Counted from the first letter of the stretch, positions 37,213 to 46,362 are shown. The stretch: 46,362 nucleotides of DNA from Marinirhabdus gelatinilytica (GCF_003353425.1 NZ_QRAO01000002.1:1-46362); one strand, 5' to 3'. Numbers and translations: made by a program. Notes: generated from the letters alone by a model not told the origin.

Positions 37213-38088
37213 ATGAAAGAACTCATAGGAACCGGAGTAGCCCTAGTAACACCCTTTACCACCGAAGGTAAGGTAGATGTGGAAGGATTGAAGAATGTTG
37301 TGAATTTTCAAGTGGACAATGGTATAGATTACCTTGTCGTTTTAGGGACCACGGGAGAAAGCGTAACCCTCTCAAAAGCTGAAAAGCAACTGGTGATAGA
37401 CACCGTGGTTGAGGCCAACGCAGGAAGGTTGCCATTGGTCTTAGGAATAGGCGGGAATAACACTGAAGAGGTGGCCCAAGAAATGCAAACACGCAATCTG
37501 GACGCTTTTGCCGCAATACTCTCAGTGTCCCCTTCATACAATAAACCTACGCAGGAAGGGATTTACCAGCATTTTGCCGCTTTGGCAAAGGTAGCCCCAA
37601 AACCTATCGTTCTATACAACGTCCCTGGAAGGACTGCCAGTAACATGTTGCCCGCAACAGTTGCACGTCTGGCAAACGATTTTGAAAATATAGTCGCCAT
37701 AAAGGAAGCCGCAGGAGACCTAGTGCAGGCCATGCACATGATAGATAGCACCCCGGAAGGATTTTTGGTAATAAGTGGGGACGATATGATTGCACTCCCC
37801 ATGACCTTGGCGGGTGGTGCTGGAGTGATCTCGGTGATTGCCGAAGGTTTTCCAGAGGATTTCTCAACGATGATTCGATTGGGGCTGGAACGACGTGTGG
37901 ACGAGGCATACAGCCTTCACTATAAAATAGCGCCATGTATAGATTATATTTTTGCCGAAGGTAACCCAGCAGGAATAAAGACCGTCTTACATTCTCTGGA
38001 TATTTGTGGCGATACGGTGCGATTGCCCTTGGTGGGGGTGGGCAAACAATTGCGCGACAAGATTGAGGCCTTTGTCACAGCATATTAA
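37213..38088 (+). CDS. dapA: 4-hydroxy-tetrahydrodipicolinate synthase
   Basis: DapA condenses pyruvate and aspartate semialdehyde, the first committed step of the lysine/diaminopimelate pathway. The Schiff-base Lys164 is in VAIKEAAGD, the proton-relay Tyr135 in VLYNVPGR, and the GTTGES motif is at 45-50. Length 291, normal TIM-barrel size. It opens a conserved Flavobacteriia gene order (dapA-bamD-rpoZ-coaBC-DUF4835-recN). A weak stem-loop without T-run lies at 38109-38131 after its stop codon. Confidence 0.97.
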   Translation: MKELIGTGVALVTPFTTEGKVDVEGLKNVVNFQVDNGIDYLVVLGTTGESVTLSKAEKQLVIDTVVEANAGRLPLVLGIGGNNTEEVAQEMQTRNLDAFAAILSVSPSYNKPTQEGIYQHFAALAKVAPKPIVLYNVPGRTASNMLPATVARLANDFENIVAIKEAAGDLVQAMHMIDSTPEGFLVISGDDMIALPMTLAGGAGVISVIAEGFPEDFSTMIRLGLERRVDEAYSLHYKIAPCIDYIFAEGNPAGIKTVLHSLDICGDTVRLPLVGVGKQLRDKIEAFVTAY

Positions 38089-38160
38089 TCTTGTAACAGT
38101 GTAAGTAAAGCTACGTCTTTACCGTGTAGCTATGCACAATATTTAGTTGCATAATATGTT

Positions 38161-38189
38161 TTGTAATCACGTATAATTCACTACTTTTG
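38161..38189 (+). promoter_or_regulatory. Promoter of bamD
   Basis: TTG at 38161-38163, an 18-base spacer, then TACTTTTG at 38182-38189. A full consensus promoter, ending only 4 bases before the ATG, so the mRNA is probably leaderless. Confidence 0.7.
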
Positions 38190-38193
38190 CACG

Positions 38194-39036
38194 ATGTTTT
38201 TGAAATACCTTACAACTCTTTTCCTTAGCTTATTGGCCGCCGTTATGCTGTCTTCTTGTAGCAACTATCAAAAGATTCTTGCTTCAGACGATACTGCAGC
38301 AAAATATAACGCAGCAGATTCCCTTTACAAAATAGGGAAATATAGGAAAGCCCTTAAGTTAATGGAGCAGATTGTACCTGCCTACCGTGGAAAACCACAG
38401 GCAGAACGATTGATGTTCATATATGCCAATACATTCTACAATTTGGAAGACTTTTACTTGGCGGGATACCAGTTTGAGCGTTTTGTAACATCGTACCCAA
38501 AGAGCGACAGTGCAGAGGTTGCTGCCTATAAGGGAGCTACGAGTTATTATCAATTGTCGCCACGCTTCTCCTTGGACCAAAAGGACACGCGTATAGCAAT
38601 GGAAAAACTGCAAGAATATATAAACACCTATCCCAATTCTCCATATCGTGCTGAAGCGAATGGTCTTGTAAAGGAATTGCGGGAAAAGCTGGAGAAAAAG
38701 GATTTTGAAACTGCAATGCAGTATTTGGATATAGCCGAATATCTAGGCTCTTACGTGCCTGCCATTGAAGCTTTTGAAAATTTCATCCTGGATCATCCGG
38801 GTTCAAAATACCGTAAGGAAGCTTTCTACGGAAGGTTGGAAGCTGGTTACCAGCGTGCCATAACAGGAGTGCCTACAGAGATGCAGCAAAGGCTCGTTAC
38901 GGCAAAAGGCTACTACAACGCCTTCAATAAATATTATAAGAACGATACTTCTGAATACAAGCAGAAAGCCGATGATATAGCCCAAGAAATTGAGGCAAGG
39001 ACAACCATCGAAACCGAAGAAGAAACTATTAAGTAA
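38194..39036 (+). CDS. bamD: Outer-membrane assembly lipoprotein BamD
   Basis: BamD is the essential lipoprotein partner of BamA in outer-membrane beta-barrel insertion. A lipoprotein signal ends in LSSC (Cys22). It is followed by TPR-like helices, seen in the region AERLMFIYANTFYNLEDFYLAGYQFERFVTSYPKSDSAE and repeated in later 30-40 residue units. 280 residues, normal. It heads the group bamD-rpoZ-coaBC-DUF4835-recN, with gaps of 11 and 1 bp to the next genes. Confidence 0.93.
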   Translation: MFLKYLTTLFLSLLAAVMLSSCSNYQKILASDDTAAKYNAADSLYKIGKYRKALKLMEQIVPAYRGKPQAERLMFIYANTFYNLEDFYLAGYQFERFVTSYPKSDSAEVAAYKGATSYYQLSPRFSLDQKDTRIAMEKLQEYINTYPNSPYRAEANGLVKELREKLEKKDFETAMQYLDIAEYLGSYVPAIEAFENFILDHPGSKYRKEAFYGRLEAGYQRAITGVPTEMQQRLVTAKGYYNAFNKYYKNDTSEYKQKADDIAQEIEARTTIETEEETIK

Positions 39037-39047
39037 TTACAACAGTT

Positions 39048-39383
39048 ATGAGCGATATTAAAAATTCTGAAGCGCCTATCAACACTACTACCATAGACAA
39101 GAACAAGGTAGATGCTCCCACAGGGAATATTTATGAGGCAATCTCAATTATTTCAAAAAGAGCAACCCAGATCAATGGCGATATTAAAAAAGAGCTTTTG
39201 GAAAAGCTCGATGAGTTTGCTACCTATAACGATAGCTTGGAGGAAATTTTTGAGAACAAAGAACAGATCGAGGTTTCCAAGTTCTACGAAAAGCTACCAA
39301 AACCACACGCACTAGCGGTGCAAGAGTGGTTGGACGAAAAAATATACTTTCGTAACACAGCAGACGAAGAAATAGAAGAATAA
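39048..39383 (+). CDS. RNA polymerase omega-type subunit
   Basis: A 111-residue protein matching the Bacteroidota form of the omega subunit, which helps assemble RNA polymerase. The omega core is NIYEAISIISKRATQIN; the rest is acidic helical sequence that differs from E. coli RpoZ. The position between bamD and coaBC is typical for this organism group. Identification rests on this context and on the omega-like core; the symbol rpoZ would be reasonable but is left out because of low similarity to the classic protein. Confidence 0.8.
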   Translation: MSDIKNSEAPINTTTIDKNKVDAPTGNIYEAISIISKRATQINGDIKKELLEKLDEFATYNDSLEEIFENKEQIEVSKFYEKLPKPHALAVQEWLDEKIYFRNTADEEIEE

Positions 39384-39384
39384 T

Positions 39385-40596
39385 ATGTCCGTTTTAAGTG
39401 GTAAAAAAATACTATTGGGCATCACTGCCGGTATTGCCGCTTATAAAACTGCATATTTGGTTAGGCTCTTTGTAAAGGCAGGCGCTGAGGTAAAGGTTGT
39501 GATGACTCCTTCAGCAAAAGAATTCGTAACCCCGCTTACCCTTTCCACACTCTCAAAGAATGAAGTACATTCCTCTTTTATCAATGAGGAAGATGATAAT
39601 GCCCAATGGAACAACCACGTAGCGTTGGCCCTTTGGGCAGATTTGTTTGTAATAGCGCCTGCTACGGCAAACACACTGTCTAAAATGGCGCATGGTACCA
39701 GCGATAATTTATTGCTTGCGGTGTACCTTTCGGCGAAATGCCCTGTGTACTATGCCCCAGCTATGGATCTGGATATGTACCAACATCCATCTACCAAGGC
39801 AACATTTAAAAAACTGGAATCTTTCGGAAATATCCAGGTACCCGCCACCCACGGCGAACTCGCGAGCGGGCTTGTAGGGAAGGGCCGTATGGCCGAGCCT
39901 GAGGATATTTTAGCTTTTCTGGAACATGACATCGCGAAAAAACTGCCCTTGCGAGGAAAGAAGATACTCATTACCGCAGGCCCAACTTATGAGGCCTTAG
40001 ATCCCGTTCGGTTTATAGGGAACCACAGTAGCGGTAAAATGGGATATGCCATTGCCGATGAAGCTGCCAATATGGGCGCAACGGTTGTTTTGGTTTCAGG
40101 GCCTTCCCACGTAGCATTGCAAAACCCTTTTGTTGAAAAGATTTCGGTCACTTCGGCCAAAGAAATGTACCATGCGGTCCATCAACATTTTGAAGATTGC
40201 GACGTAGCCGTCTTAAGTGCCGCCGTGGCAGACTACAGGCCAACAATGGTAGCTTCAGAAAAAATAAAGAAGAAAGAGGGGGAGTTAACCCTTCAATTGG
40301 AGAAAACCGAAGATATCCTAGCTTCAATTGGCGCTATTAAACACAAGCAGTTTTTGGTCGGTTTTGCGCTGGAAACACAAAATGAGCTGGAAAACGCAAA
40401 AAATAAATTGCAAAAAAAGAATTTAGACTTAATTGTATTAAATTCGCTAAAGGATAAAGGCGCAGGTTTTAAGGGTGATACCAATAAGGTGACATTTATA
40501 GGAAAGGACAATAAAGTGGTACCTTTTGAAGTTAAACCCAAGACAGAAGTCGCCAAAGATATTTTACAATACATCACACAACATCTTCATGTATAA
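39385..40596 (+). CDS. coaBC: Bifunctional phosphopantothenoylcysteine synthetase/decarboxylase
   Basis: CoaBC makes 4'-phosphopantetheine precursor of coenzyme A: CoaB adds cysteine (CTP-dependent) and CoaC decarboxylates via FMN. In the CoaC half the active-site His78 is in NNHVALALWAD, with APATANTLSKMAHGTSDNLL and PAMDLDMY following. In the CoaB half the GPTYEALDPVRFIGNHSSGKMG block is visible. 403 residues. It starts 1 base after the omega-type gene's stop and overlaps DUF4835's ATG by 8 bp. Confidence 0.96.
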   Translation: MSVLSGKKILLGITAGIAAYKTAYLVRLFVKAGAEVKVVMTPSAKEFVTPLTLSTLSKNEVHSSFINEEDDNAQWNNHVALALWADLFVIAPATANTLSKMAHGTSDNLLLAVYLSAKCPVYYAPAMDLDMYQHPSTKATFKKLESFGNIQVPATHGELASGLVGKGRMAEPEDILAFLEHDIAKKLPLRGKKILITAGPTYEALDPVRFIGNHSSGKMGYAIADEAANMGATVVLVSGPSHVALQNPFVEKISVTSAKEMYHAVHQHFEDCDVAVLSAAVADYRPTMVASEKIKKKEGELTLQLEKTEDILASIGAIKHKQFLVGFALETQNELENAKNKLQKKNLDLIVLNSLKDKGAGFKGDTNKVTFIGKDNKVVPFEVKPKTEVAKDILQYITQHLHV

Positions 40597-41479
40597 ACAC
40601 ATACTTACAGCAGTTTTATTCATTACAGGCCTTAGTGTACAATCGCAAGAGCTCAACGCCAGTATTACTATTGACGCCGAACAAACCGGGCAACCCAATA
40701 TGCAGGTGTTCAGGACGCTGGAGAGCCAGTTAACAGACTTTGTGAACAATACCCAATGGACCAACCGAAAATACCTGAACCAGGAGCGTATAGACTGTAA
40801 CTTCACGTTGATAATTAGTAGTTACGAAAATGACTCGTTTAGCGGAACTCTTCAGGTACAGGCCTCGAGACCTATTTATGGATCTACGTATGACAGTCCT
40901 GTGTATAACTATAACGACAAGCAGTTTTCTTTCGATTATGTGGAGTTTCAACCATTGACCTTTAACATCAATAGTTTCGATTCCAACCTGATGTCGGTTT
41001 TGGCATTCCATATTTATACCGTTATAGGCCTGGATGCCGATACTTTCGAGCAAGAAGGTGGTTTGGAGTATTTTGAAACTGCCAAGCAAATTGTAAATAC
41101 AGCAGCAGGTAGTGGCTTTTCAGGCTGGAAAGCTACAGACGGAACCCAATCCCGCTTTAGGTACAACGATGCCCTCTTGAGCAATGTATACCGAGAATTC
41201 CACGAAGCTATGTACGCCTACCATAGGCAAGGGCTGGACGTTATGGCTACCAATCCCAAACAGGCAAAAACCGAAGTAAAGAACGCCATCACAAAACTGA
41301 AGAGCATCAACGACCGTAGACCCAATTCATACATTCTACGTACCTTTTTTGATGCCAAGAGCGACGAGATTGCCGCAATTTTTAGTGGCGGACCACAGGT
41401 AGATATCGTTCAGTTTATTGAAAATTTAAACAGGATGGCTCCCACGCGCCGTAGTACGTGGGCAGAAATAAAATTCTAA
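40589..41479 (+). CDS. DUF4835 family secreted protein
   Basis: A 296-residue protein with a signal peptide (MYKHILTAVLFITGLSVQSQ), starting at 40589; the longer frame from 40526 would lie inside coaBC. The body has the family's conserved start ELNASITIDAEQTGQPN, the core TEWxxxx-like strands, and the ending YILRTFFDAKSDEIAAIF. Function unknown; DUF4835 is near-universal in Flavobacteriia and always in this bamD-recN neighbourhood, which suggests an envelope role. Translationally coupled to coaBC. Confidence 0.88.
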   Translation: MYKHILTAVLFITGLSVQSQELNASITIDAEQTGQPNMQVFRTLESQLTDFVNNTQWTNRKYLNQERIDCNFTLIISSYENDSFSGTLQVQASRPIYGSTYDSPVYNYNDKQFSFDYVEFQPLTFNINSFDSNLMSVLAFHIYTVIGLDADTFEQEGGLEYFETAKQIVNTAAGSGFSGWKATDGTQSRFRYNDALLSNVYREFHEAMYAYHRQGLDVMATNPKQAKTEVKNAITKLKSINDRRPNSYILRTFFDAKSDEIAAIFSGGPQVDIVQFIENLNRMAPTRRSTWAEIKF

Positions 41480-41549
41480 AAAGTAGGTAGTTTTTTTGCT
41501 TGTAGAACCTTAAACTTCTACTATATTAGTGTACATAAACTAAACCACT

Positions 41550-43202
41550 TTGCTCACCTCACTTTCCATAAAAAATTATGCCTTGATCGAAGATGTCAAG
41601 GTTGCCTTCCAGCAGGGACTCACTACTATTACGGGGGAGACAGGTGCGGGAAAATCTATCTTGTTGGGCGCACTTTCGCTGATCTTGGGCAAAAGGGCCG
41701 ACAGTTCCAGCGTAAAAAACCCAGATAAAAAATGTATTGTTGAGGCAGAGTTTCTGGTAGCCCAGTACAAGCTCCAACTCCTTTTTAAAGAGCAGGACCT
41801 GGATTATGAGGATCATACCATCATACGCCGAGAGCTATTGCCCAGCGGGAAGTCCAGAGCCTTTGTGAACGATACGCCCGTAACCTTACAACAATTGCAA
41901 CAATTGGGTGATAGGTTGGTAGATATACACAGCCAGCACGAGACCAGGTCGCTGCTTTCTGAAAAAAACCAATTGGAGGTGTTGGACGCCGTAGCAGGTA
42001 ACGATATGGTACTGAAACAATACAAAGAAGGTCTTCAGGAATACCGAAAGCTCCAAAAGGAAGTTCAAGATTTGGTGGCTGAAAAGGAAACCGCCGCCAA
42101 GGAACTGGACTATCACACTTTTTTATACAACGAATTACAGGAAGCTTCCCTTTCAAACATCCATCAACAAGAAATTGAGGAAGAATACGAAAAGCTTTCC
42201 AATGCCGAGACCATACAAGAAGCCCTAGCAACGGTACTCAATCTTTTTTCTGAAGAACAAGCGGGAACTTTGGAAACCGCTAAGGAAGCCCGTGCTCAAT
42301 TGGCAAAACTGAAAACTTTTTCTTCAGAATATGAAAACTTTTGGCAACGGTTACAAAGTGTTATCATAGAACTAGACGATCTGGAACAGGAAATTAACAC
42401 CGCAACCGAAACACTCGAAGCAAGCCCAGAACAGCTATTACAGCTTCAAAGTACTTTACAGAACTTGTATAAACTTCAGCAAAAACACAATGTGGCATCT
42501 GTGGAGGAGCTGTTGGAGATTCAAGAGGAATTGGCAACAAAATTAGATACCACAGCCACTCTGGATGACCGGATAGCAATGTTGCAAAAATCTGAAATTT
42601 CAGCAAAAGAGCATATCGAGGAAGTTGCGCAAAAGTTGCACGAAGCACGGAAAAAAGTGGTGCCAAAAATTAAAAAGGAAATTGAACAACTATTGAACAA
42701 ATTAGGCCTGCCCCACGCCCAAATTCAATTTACACTGGAGGAGGTTCCTGAATTGCGGGAACACGGGAAAGATGCGTTGGAGCTTCTGTTTACAGCGAAT
42801 AAGGGAACCGGTTTGGGGAACTTGAAAAAAACAGCATCGGGAGGAGAATTAAGCCGTATTATGCTTTCCATAAAAGCTGTGCTGGCAAATCATAAAAATT
42901 TGCCCACCCTTATCTTTGATGAAATAGATACAGGAGTTTCGGGAGAGATTGCCCAACAAATGGCCAATATTATGGAAGCTATGAGCAAGCACATGCAAGT
43001 ATTTAGCATTACCCATCTCCCGCAAATAGCAGCCAAAGGAGACCAACAGATAAAAGTGTACAAAGAAAACACGGGAGGCACTACCACAACAGAGCTAAAA
43101 ACCTTGACGGAAGAGGAACGCATCGTGGAAATTGCCCAAATTATAGGAGGAAACACCCTTACAGAGTCGGCTATGGCACACGCAAGACAGTTGCGTAATT
43201 AG
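41550..43202 (+). CDS. recN: DNA repair protein RecN, TTG start
   Basis: RecN is an SMC-like ATPase for double-strand-break repair. The Walker A GETGAGKS is at 29-36, long coiled coils span about 150-370, and the C-terminal ABC signature SGGELSRIMLS and Walker B LIFDEIDTGVSG are present. 550 residues. The start is TTG at 41550, because an in-frame TAA is at 41541-41543 and no ATG or GTG lies before the conserved MLTSLSIKNYALIED. It is last in the conserved group beginning with bamD. Confidence 0.95.
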   Translation: MLTSLSIKNYALIEDVKVAFQQGLTTITGETGAGKSILLGALSLILGKRADSSSVKNPDKKCIVEAEFLVAQYKLQLLFKEQDLDYEDHTIIRRELLPSGKSRAFVNDTPVTLQQLQQLGDRLVDIHSQHETRSLLSEKNQLEVLDAVAGNDMVLKQYKEGLQEYRKLQKEVQDLVAEKETAAKELDYHTFLYNELQEASLSNIHQQEIEEEYEKLSNAETIQEALATVLNLFSEEQAGTLETAKEARAQLAKLKTFSSEYENFWQRLQSVIIELDDLEQEINTATETLEASPEQLLQLQSTLQNLYKLQQKHNVASVEELLEIQEELATKLDTTATLDDRIAMLQKSEISAKEHIEEVAQKLHEARKKVVPKIKKEIEQLLNKLGLPHAQIQFTLEEVPELREHGKDALELLFTANKGTGLGNLKKTASGGELSRIMLSIKAVLANHKNLPTLIFDEIDTGVSGEIAQQMANIMEAMSKHMQVFSITHLPQIAAKGDQQIKVYKENTGGTTTTELKTLTEEERIVEIAQIIGGNTLTESAMAHARQLRN

Positions 43203-43205
43203 CCT

Positions 43206-43213
43206 TATATTTG
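43206..43213 (+). promoter_or_regulatory. -7 element of fabI
   Basis: TATATTTG, 37 bases before the fabI ATG. The nearest TTG (43191) is only 12 bases upstream, too near for a canonical -33. Confidence 0.5.
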
Positions 43214-43250
43214 TAATAACTTAAAAAATTAAAACACTAAACAAACCATC

Positions 43251-44069
43251 ATGGCATATAACTTACTAAAAGGAAAAAGAGGAATTATTTTTGGCGCATT
43301 GGACGAAAACTCAATCGCTTGGAAAACTGCAGAGCGCGTCCATGAAGAAGGTGGGACATTTGTCTTGACAAACGCTCCCATCGCCCTAAGAATGGGCCAA
43401 ATTAAAACACTGGCCGAAAAAACAGGCGCAGAAGTAATCCCCGCCGATGCTACAAATATTGAAGACCTAGAGAATCTTGTTGAAAAGTCCATGGAGCTAT
43501 TGGGCGGCAAAATAGATTTTGTACTCCACTCAATCGGAATGTCCGTAAACGTAAGAAAAGGAAACCATTATACCGACCAAAACTACGACTGGACGCACAA
43601 GGGTTGGGACGTTTCTGCAGGTTCTTTTCACAAAACCATGCAAACACTCTACAAAAAGGATGCTATGAACGAATGGGGAAGTATCGTGGCACTTACCTAC
43701 ATGGCCGCACAGCGTGTATTTCCAGATTATAATGATATGGCAGACAATAAGGCTTATTTGGAATCTATCGCTAGAAGTTTCGGGTATTTCTTCGGAAAGG
43801 ACAAAAAGGTACGTGTAAACACCATATCCCAATCGCCAACCCCTACAACGGCAGGTCAGGGTGTAAAAGGGTTTGATGGATTTATAGCGTATGCCGAAAA
43901 AATGTCCCCACTGGGCAACGCCACGGCCGAGGACTGTGCCAATTACACCATTGCCATGTTCAGTGATTTGACCAAAAGGGTGACATTGCAAAACTTATTC
44001 AATGACGGTGGTTTTAGCAATATGGGCGTAAGTGATGCCGTGATGAATGCTTTTGTGGACGGCCAATAA
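43251..44069 (+). CDS. fabI: Enoyl-ACP reductase (FabI type)
   Basis: FabI reduces trans-2-enoyl-ACP in the last step of each fatty-acid elongation cycle, using NAD(P)H. A Rossmann short-chain-dehydrogenase fold of 272 residues. The opening LLKGKRGIIFGALDENSIAW is the cofactor-binding region. Tyr160 and Lys167 form the Y-x6-K signature in FPDYNDMADNKAYLESI. The loop SQSPTPTTAGQGVKGFDGF is characteristic of Bacteroidota FabI. It is separately promoted after recN. Confidence 0.96.
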   Translation: MAYNLLKGKRGIIFGALDENSIAWKTAERVHEEGGTFVLTNAPIALRMGQIKTLAEKTGAEVIPADATNIEDLENLVEKSMELLGGKIDFVLHSIGMSVNVRKGNHYTDQNYDWTHKGWDVSAGSFHKTMQTLYKKDAMNEWGSIVALTYMAAQRVFPDYNDMADNKAYLESIARSFGYFFGKDKKVRVNTISQSPTPTTAGQGVKGFDGFIAYAEKMSPLGNATAEDCANYTIAMFSDLTKRVTLQNLFNDGGFSNMGVSDAVMNAFVDGQ

Positions 44070-44116
44070 TCACTTCCGAAACTTAATATTAGTAAGATTT
44101 TTCTTTCTAAAGTTGC

Positions 44117-44150
44117 TCGTCGTTTAAATTCTTCTTTTAGACGATTTGTT
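44117..44150 (+). terminator. Possible terminator of fabI
   Basis: TCGTC pairs with GACGA, with an inner TAAA/TTTA, followed by TTTGTT. The stem is short and partly bulged. Confidence 0.35.
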
Positions 44151-44212
44151 GTGGAAGTCTGATTTTTTTTGGATATTTTTAAGAATTAGTAACAATTAAT
44201 CTTAAAATTATT

Positions 44213-46362
44213 ATGAAAAAAATTACTTTCATGTGGGCTGTGCTGTTCTGTACAATCGGAACGGTCATCGCCCAAACCCCAACTGAATTACAAGAAATTC
44301 AGATGGCGAACGCAACTGCTGCACCTACAATCAATATACAAGACCTTTTGGATAGGTTGGCAGCCGCGGGCGACTCTGCAGAGTACGACAACCTGATGTT
44401 TACGCAAGAAGAGCGTATTGCCCTGCAACAATATTTCAAGCAGCAACAGTCTAGCGCAACTAGAATGGCAGATATTATTCCCAATGCCGGTGCAACGGAG
44501 AGTTTTGGGGTTGTTGTTGGAGATTTCTTTTACGATCCCGTAGATGGTACTGGCCAAGGTGGACCTGGAGGGGATTGTAGCGGTCCCAATACAGGTGGAC
44601 CCATTCCTGGAAATTATCCAAACTGCGGTTGTACTACTGTAACTACCTTAACGGGAACAGATTTGGCTGTAGAATTCTTATCCTTTAATATTTTTGGGAC
44701 TTTCGATGTTCTTAATATATACGATGGTCCTGATACATCATCTCCACAGATATATGACAGTAACCTAAATGCAGAAACTGATAACCTAGCTGGTATGATC
44801 GCTGCAAATGGTTCTGCCGTTTTTGAATCTACTTCTGGAGCATTGACCTTTGAATTTTCAGCAACGGCTGTTGTAGATTCTTGTGGTTGGGAGGTTGAAG
44901 TCGTGCCACCTGGCGGTGGCGGCGGTGGCGGCGGTGGAATGACCGAGCGCGTATTTGCCTTTGATGCTGGATTCTGTTCAGATGAAATGGGAACTTTTGA
45001 TGTTGCCGGACCATACCTGATCAATACCGTAGGAACTTCTACACTTGCAATTTTCAGTGGAGATTATGATGGTTCTGGTACATTATATGCGATGGACAAC
45101 GATGCATTAACATTGCTCACCGTCGATACCGCAACAGGTGCTACAACAACCGTTGGCCCCCTTACCAATATCGTACCTGGTGACGCTACCCGCGGTATGG
45201 CTTGGGACGAATCTACCGGAACGATGTATTTGATGAGTGGTGCTGGTACAGATTATACCATTTACACTGTTGATTTAAGTAACGGTACTTTGACCTCTGT
45301 TGGAACTAATGCTGCAGGAGGTGGACTTCCTATTTGGTTGGCTATTGACGATAGTGGAAATGCATATATGGCCGATCTTACCGATGACAGTCTGTATAGT
45401 ATAGATCTTTCGGATGGTAGTAATGCGTTGATAGGTGCACTTGGAATTGATATCAATTTTGCACAAGATGCCGATTTTGACCCAGATACCAATACCCTAT
45501 ACATGGGAGCATATATTGGTGGAGGTGCTAACCAATGGGCCTCTGTAGATGTTACTACTGGAGCTGCCACAGGTTTAGGAATGGTAGATACTAACTCTAA
45601 TCCAGGTTGTGGGGCAGAATTAGGAATTGTGGCAATTGAAGGGACTGTTGTGATAAACCCAGACGATTGTACCACTGCACAGCCAGTGGCTTGTGACGAT
45701 GTAATCGTAGGAGATACGTCTGACAATACAGATACAGGTGGTGCTAATGCCTCACCAGACGAATGGTACTCGTTTACAGGAACTGGATCATCACAAATTG
45801 TAACAGTTTCTTTATGTGACGGAGGTACTAGCTACGACTCGTTACTCACGGTATTTGATAGTTGTGGTGGAGCTGTAGTGGCTGGTAACGATGATGCTTG
45901 TGGACTACAGTCCGAATTATCGTTCCTTTCTGATGGAACCTCAACCTACTATATTGCTGTAGAAGGCTTTGGAACCAACGCAGGCGCATTCAGTATGGCA
46001 ATAACCTGTGTAGACCCGTTACCAAACGATATGTGTGACGGTGCCGAACCAATTGCTTGCGGAGAGACCATTACAGGATCTACAACTATTGCAACTCCAG
46101 ACGCTATGTCTCCAGACTGTGGAGGTGGTAACGATTCACCTGGAGTTTGGTACGTAATAGACGATACCTCTGGACTGGTAACCGACTATACGGTTTCACT
46201 TTGTGATGGCGGTACTACGTACGATAGTAAATTGGTAGTGTATTCAGGAGACTGCGGTACACTGGTATGTGTTGCTGAAAATGACGACTCCTGTGGGTTG
46301 CAATCTGAAGTTTCCTTCCAAGGGGACGGTAGCTCGACATATTATATACTCGTGAACGGGTT
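44213..46362 (+). CDS. Secreted modular protein with CUB-like, propeller and repeat domains (partial)
   Basis: The open frame runs 716 codons to the window's end without a stop, so this gene is truncated at its 3' side. Parts in order: signal peptide (about 1-22, ending IGTVIAQ); an unassigned segment; a CUB-like region (about 121-230, CSGPNTGGP to CGWEVEVVP); a nine-glycine linker (234-242); a beta-propeller-like region (about 243-482) with repeated LYxxD and SVGT patterns; and two approximately 115-residue Cys-rich repeats of PPC-like form (about 483-600 and 604 on; both contain VSLCDGGT and CGLQSE). In Bacteroidota such proteins usually end with a T9SS sorting domain, which would lie beyond the window. 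Function unknown; adhesion or surface role is a guess. Confidence 0.8.
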   Translation, partial: MKKITFMWAVLFCTIGTVIAQTPTELQEIQMANATAAPTINIQDLLDRLAAAGDSAEYDNLMFTQEERIALQQYFKQQQSSATRMADIIPNAGATESFGVVVGDFFYDPVDGTGQGGPGGDCSGPNTGGPIPGNYPNCGCTTVTTLTGTDLAVEFLSFNIFGTFDVLNIYDGPDTSSPQIYDSNLNAETDNLAGMIAANGSAVFESTSGALTFEFSATAVVDSCGWEVEVVPPGGGGGGGGGMTERVFAFDAGFCSDEMGTFDVAGPYLINTVGTSTLAIFSGDYDGSGTLYAMDNDALTLLTVDTATGATTTVGPLTNIVPGDATRGMAWDESTGTMYLMSGAGTDYTIYTVDLSNGTLTSVGTNAAGGGLPIWLAIDDSGNAYMADLTDDSLYSIDLSDGSNALIGALGIDINFAQDADFDPDTNTLYMGAYIGGGANQWASVDVTTGAATGLGMVDTNSNPGCGAELGIVAIEGTVVINPDDCTTAQPVACDDVIVGDTSDNTDTGGANASPDEWYSFTGTGSSQIVTVSLCDGGTSYDSLLTVFDSCGGAVVAGNDDACGLQSELSFLSDGTSTYYIAVEGFGTNAGAFSMAITCVDPLPNDMCDGAEPIACGETITGSTTIATPDAMSPDCGGGNDSPGVWYVIDDTSGLVTDYTVSLCDGGTTYDSKLVVYSGDCGTLVCVAENDDSCGLQSEVSFQGDGSSTYYILVNG
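44912..44938 (+). repeat. Glycine-codon microsatellite (GGN)9
   Basis: Nine consecutive GGC/GGT/GGA codons form a poly-glycine linker between the CUB-like and propeller regions. The tract is trinucleotide based, so slippage would change linker length without a frameshift. Confidence 0.8.

Noticed and set aside
44614-45726. Two minus-strand frames (136 and 154 codons) in the partial 3' gene region
   Set aside because: The plus-strand frame is open for 716 codons with signal peptide and repeats; the antisense frames are low-complexity (poly-proline from the glycine tract).

Overview
The window is chromosomal DNA of a Bacteroidota bacterium, most likely a Flavobacteriaceae member. The signs are a TonB-dependent receptor paired with a DUF4249 lipoprotein, a type IX secretion (T9SS) C-terminal sorting domain, monomeric NADP isocitrate dehydrogenase, a ~480-residue GAPDH, Bacteroidota-only families (DUF6095, DUF4835, DUF6913), and promoters with the Bacteroidota -7 element TAnnTTTG. 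I see no tRNA, rRNA, CRISPR array, insertion sequence or prophage. Almost everything is core housekeeping, tightly packed.

Layout. 1-234: a GC-rich, possibly structured RNA element and a promoter. 235-3546 (+): a very large FG-GAP/UnbV lipoprotein. 3555-20183 (all -): DUF6095, murQ, DUF4249, TonB receptor, icd, a 649-bp non-coding stretch full of hairpins, rplS, an alpha/beta hydrolase, trmD, a DEAD-box-type helicase, a TPR protein, a GNAT enzyme, an AsmA/DUF748-like protein, GAPDH and an HtrA/DegP protease. 20307-24541 (+): dapF, a GNAT enzyme, mltG and a tandem pair of secreted lysozyme-fold-like paralogs. 24548-28711 (-): RsmI-like methylase, a T9SS-secreted PQQ-type sugar dehydrogenase, a low-molecular-weight phosphatase and dnaA. 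28915-29782 (+): hotdog thioesterase and DUF2200. 29823-32352 (-): yigZ, EamA transporter and ribD, joined by ATGA overlaps. 32393-46362 (+): GNAT, prmC, LOG, ligA, DUF6913, dapA, bamD, rpoZ-like, coaBC, DUF4835, recN, fabI, and the first 716 codons of a secreted modular protein that runs off the window.

How the genes fit together. Cell-envelope functions recur: dapA and dapF (diaminopimelate), murQ and mltG (peptidoglycan), bamD, fabI, HtrA, and the lysozyme-like pair. Information processing is the other theme: dnaA, ligA, recN, trmD, rplS, prmC, rpoZ and the helicase. Several mRNAs (dapF, ligA, bamD, perhaps murQ) have the -7 element only 4-5 nt before the start codon, so they are probably leaderless.

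The most interesting items are: the lysozyme-like paralog pair with its hairpin-rich leader; a strong terminator buried in the coding end of the convergent RsmI-like gene; the structured 649-bp region between rplS and icd, which includes a cluster of DnaA-box-like 9-mers; a shared TTTAAC repeat upstream of envelope genes; and an EamA transporter locked into a ribD operon. I found nothing that looks like a new defence or mobile system.
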